Shown: positions 5,968 through 6,118 of the stretch, piece by piece | Numbering within the stretch: position 1 is the first letter of the stretch | Layout: every line of letters starts with the position of its first letter | Source of the DNA: Lentisphaerota bacterium | Lineage (GTDB): Bacteria; Verrucomicrobiota; Kiritimatiellia; RFP12; UBA1067 | Assembly (NCBI GenBank): GCA_022839525.1 | Contig: JALHET010000132.1 | Location: forward strand, 1 to 6,118 | Direction: 5' to 3' | DNA: 6,118 nucleotides | Notes under the pieces: model-generated | Databases searched by the model: none | Told to the model about the DNA's origin: nothing | The model's input: the letters and a program-made list of their open reading frames with translations, nothing else | Program-made: the position numbers and the translations under genes

Positions 5968-6118
5968 GGCGAAAACCACCCGGGCAGAACCAGCAAAAAA
6001 TGGGACAAAAGAGGGATTTGGGGCTTGACCCATAAAAGGATATCGTAGAAACTACTGACACTGCGTCTTTATGGCACAGTTTGGAACGTTTGCCCTACGG
6101 GAAAGAACGAGCGATGTT

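Noticed and set aside
6072..6093. TGGCAC resembling the -24 element of a sigma-54 promoter
   Set aside because: No GC dinucleotide sits at the required -12 spacing; the bases there are AA.

Overview
The window looks like a bacterial chromosome segment, most likely from the PVC superphylum (Lentisphaerota, Kiritimatiellota, Planctomycetota or Verrucomicrobiota). This is inferred from the large lipoprotein-like DUF4838 glycosidase-type protein, the exported PHP-like protein and the GC-rich coding style, and no marker gene confirms it. No rRNA, tRNA, CRISPR array, transposase or integrase is visible.

Left part (1-1450): the 3' part of an AAA/ABC-type ATPase gene (Walker A lies before the window) is followed 3 bases later by a complete TOPRIM-like gene of the DUF3226 type. 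ATPase plus TOPRIM pairs resemble the split OLD-family (PARIS-like) anti-phage modules. The DNA here is visibly less GC-rich than the right half, which suggests acquisition as an accessory module. The TOPRIM gene carries a run of eight G residues.

Middle (1551-3938): one large forward gene encodes a secreted, probably lipid-anchored DUF4838 protein, a putative carbohydrate-active enzyme. About 40 bases after it, a strong ribosome-binding site and ATG start an ORF of only five codons, which looks like a decayed gene start. A GC-rich hairpin then separates it from the convergent right-hand genes.

Right part (4085-5896, minus strand): a promoter with a perfect TATAAT box precedes a PHP-like exported protein with an incomplete metal-ligand set. 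It is followed by a pterin-binding methyltetrahydrofolate:corrinoid-type methyltransferase with the expected folate-binding residues but no corrinoid protein nearby. The 93 bases between them hold a degenerate 7-bp tandem repeat. The two genes are probably co-transcribed, though no shared pathway can be read from the sequence. The last ~150 bases hold no gene I can support.

The best candidates for something less described are the ATPase/DUF3226 pair with its poly-G tract and the divergent PHP-like protein.
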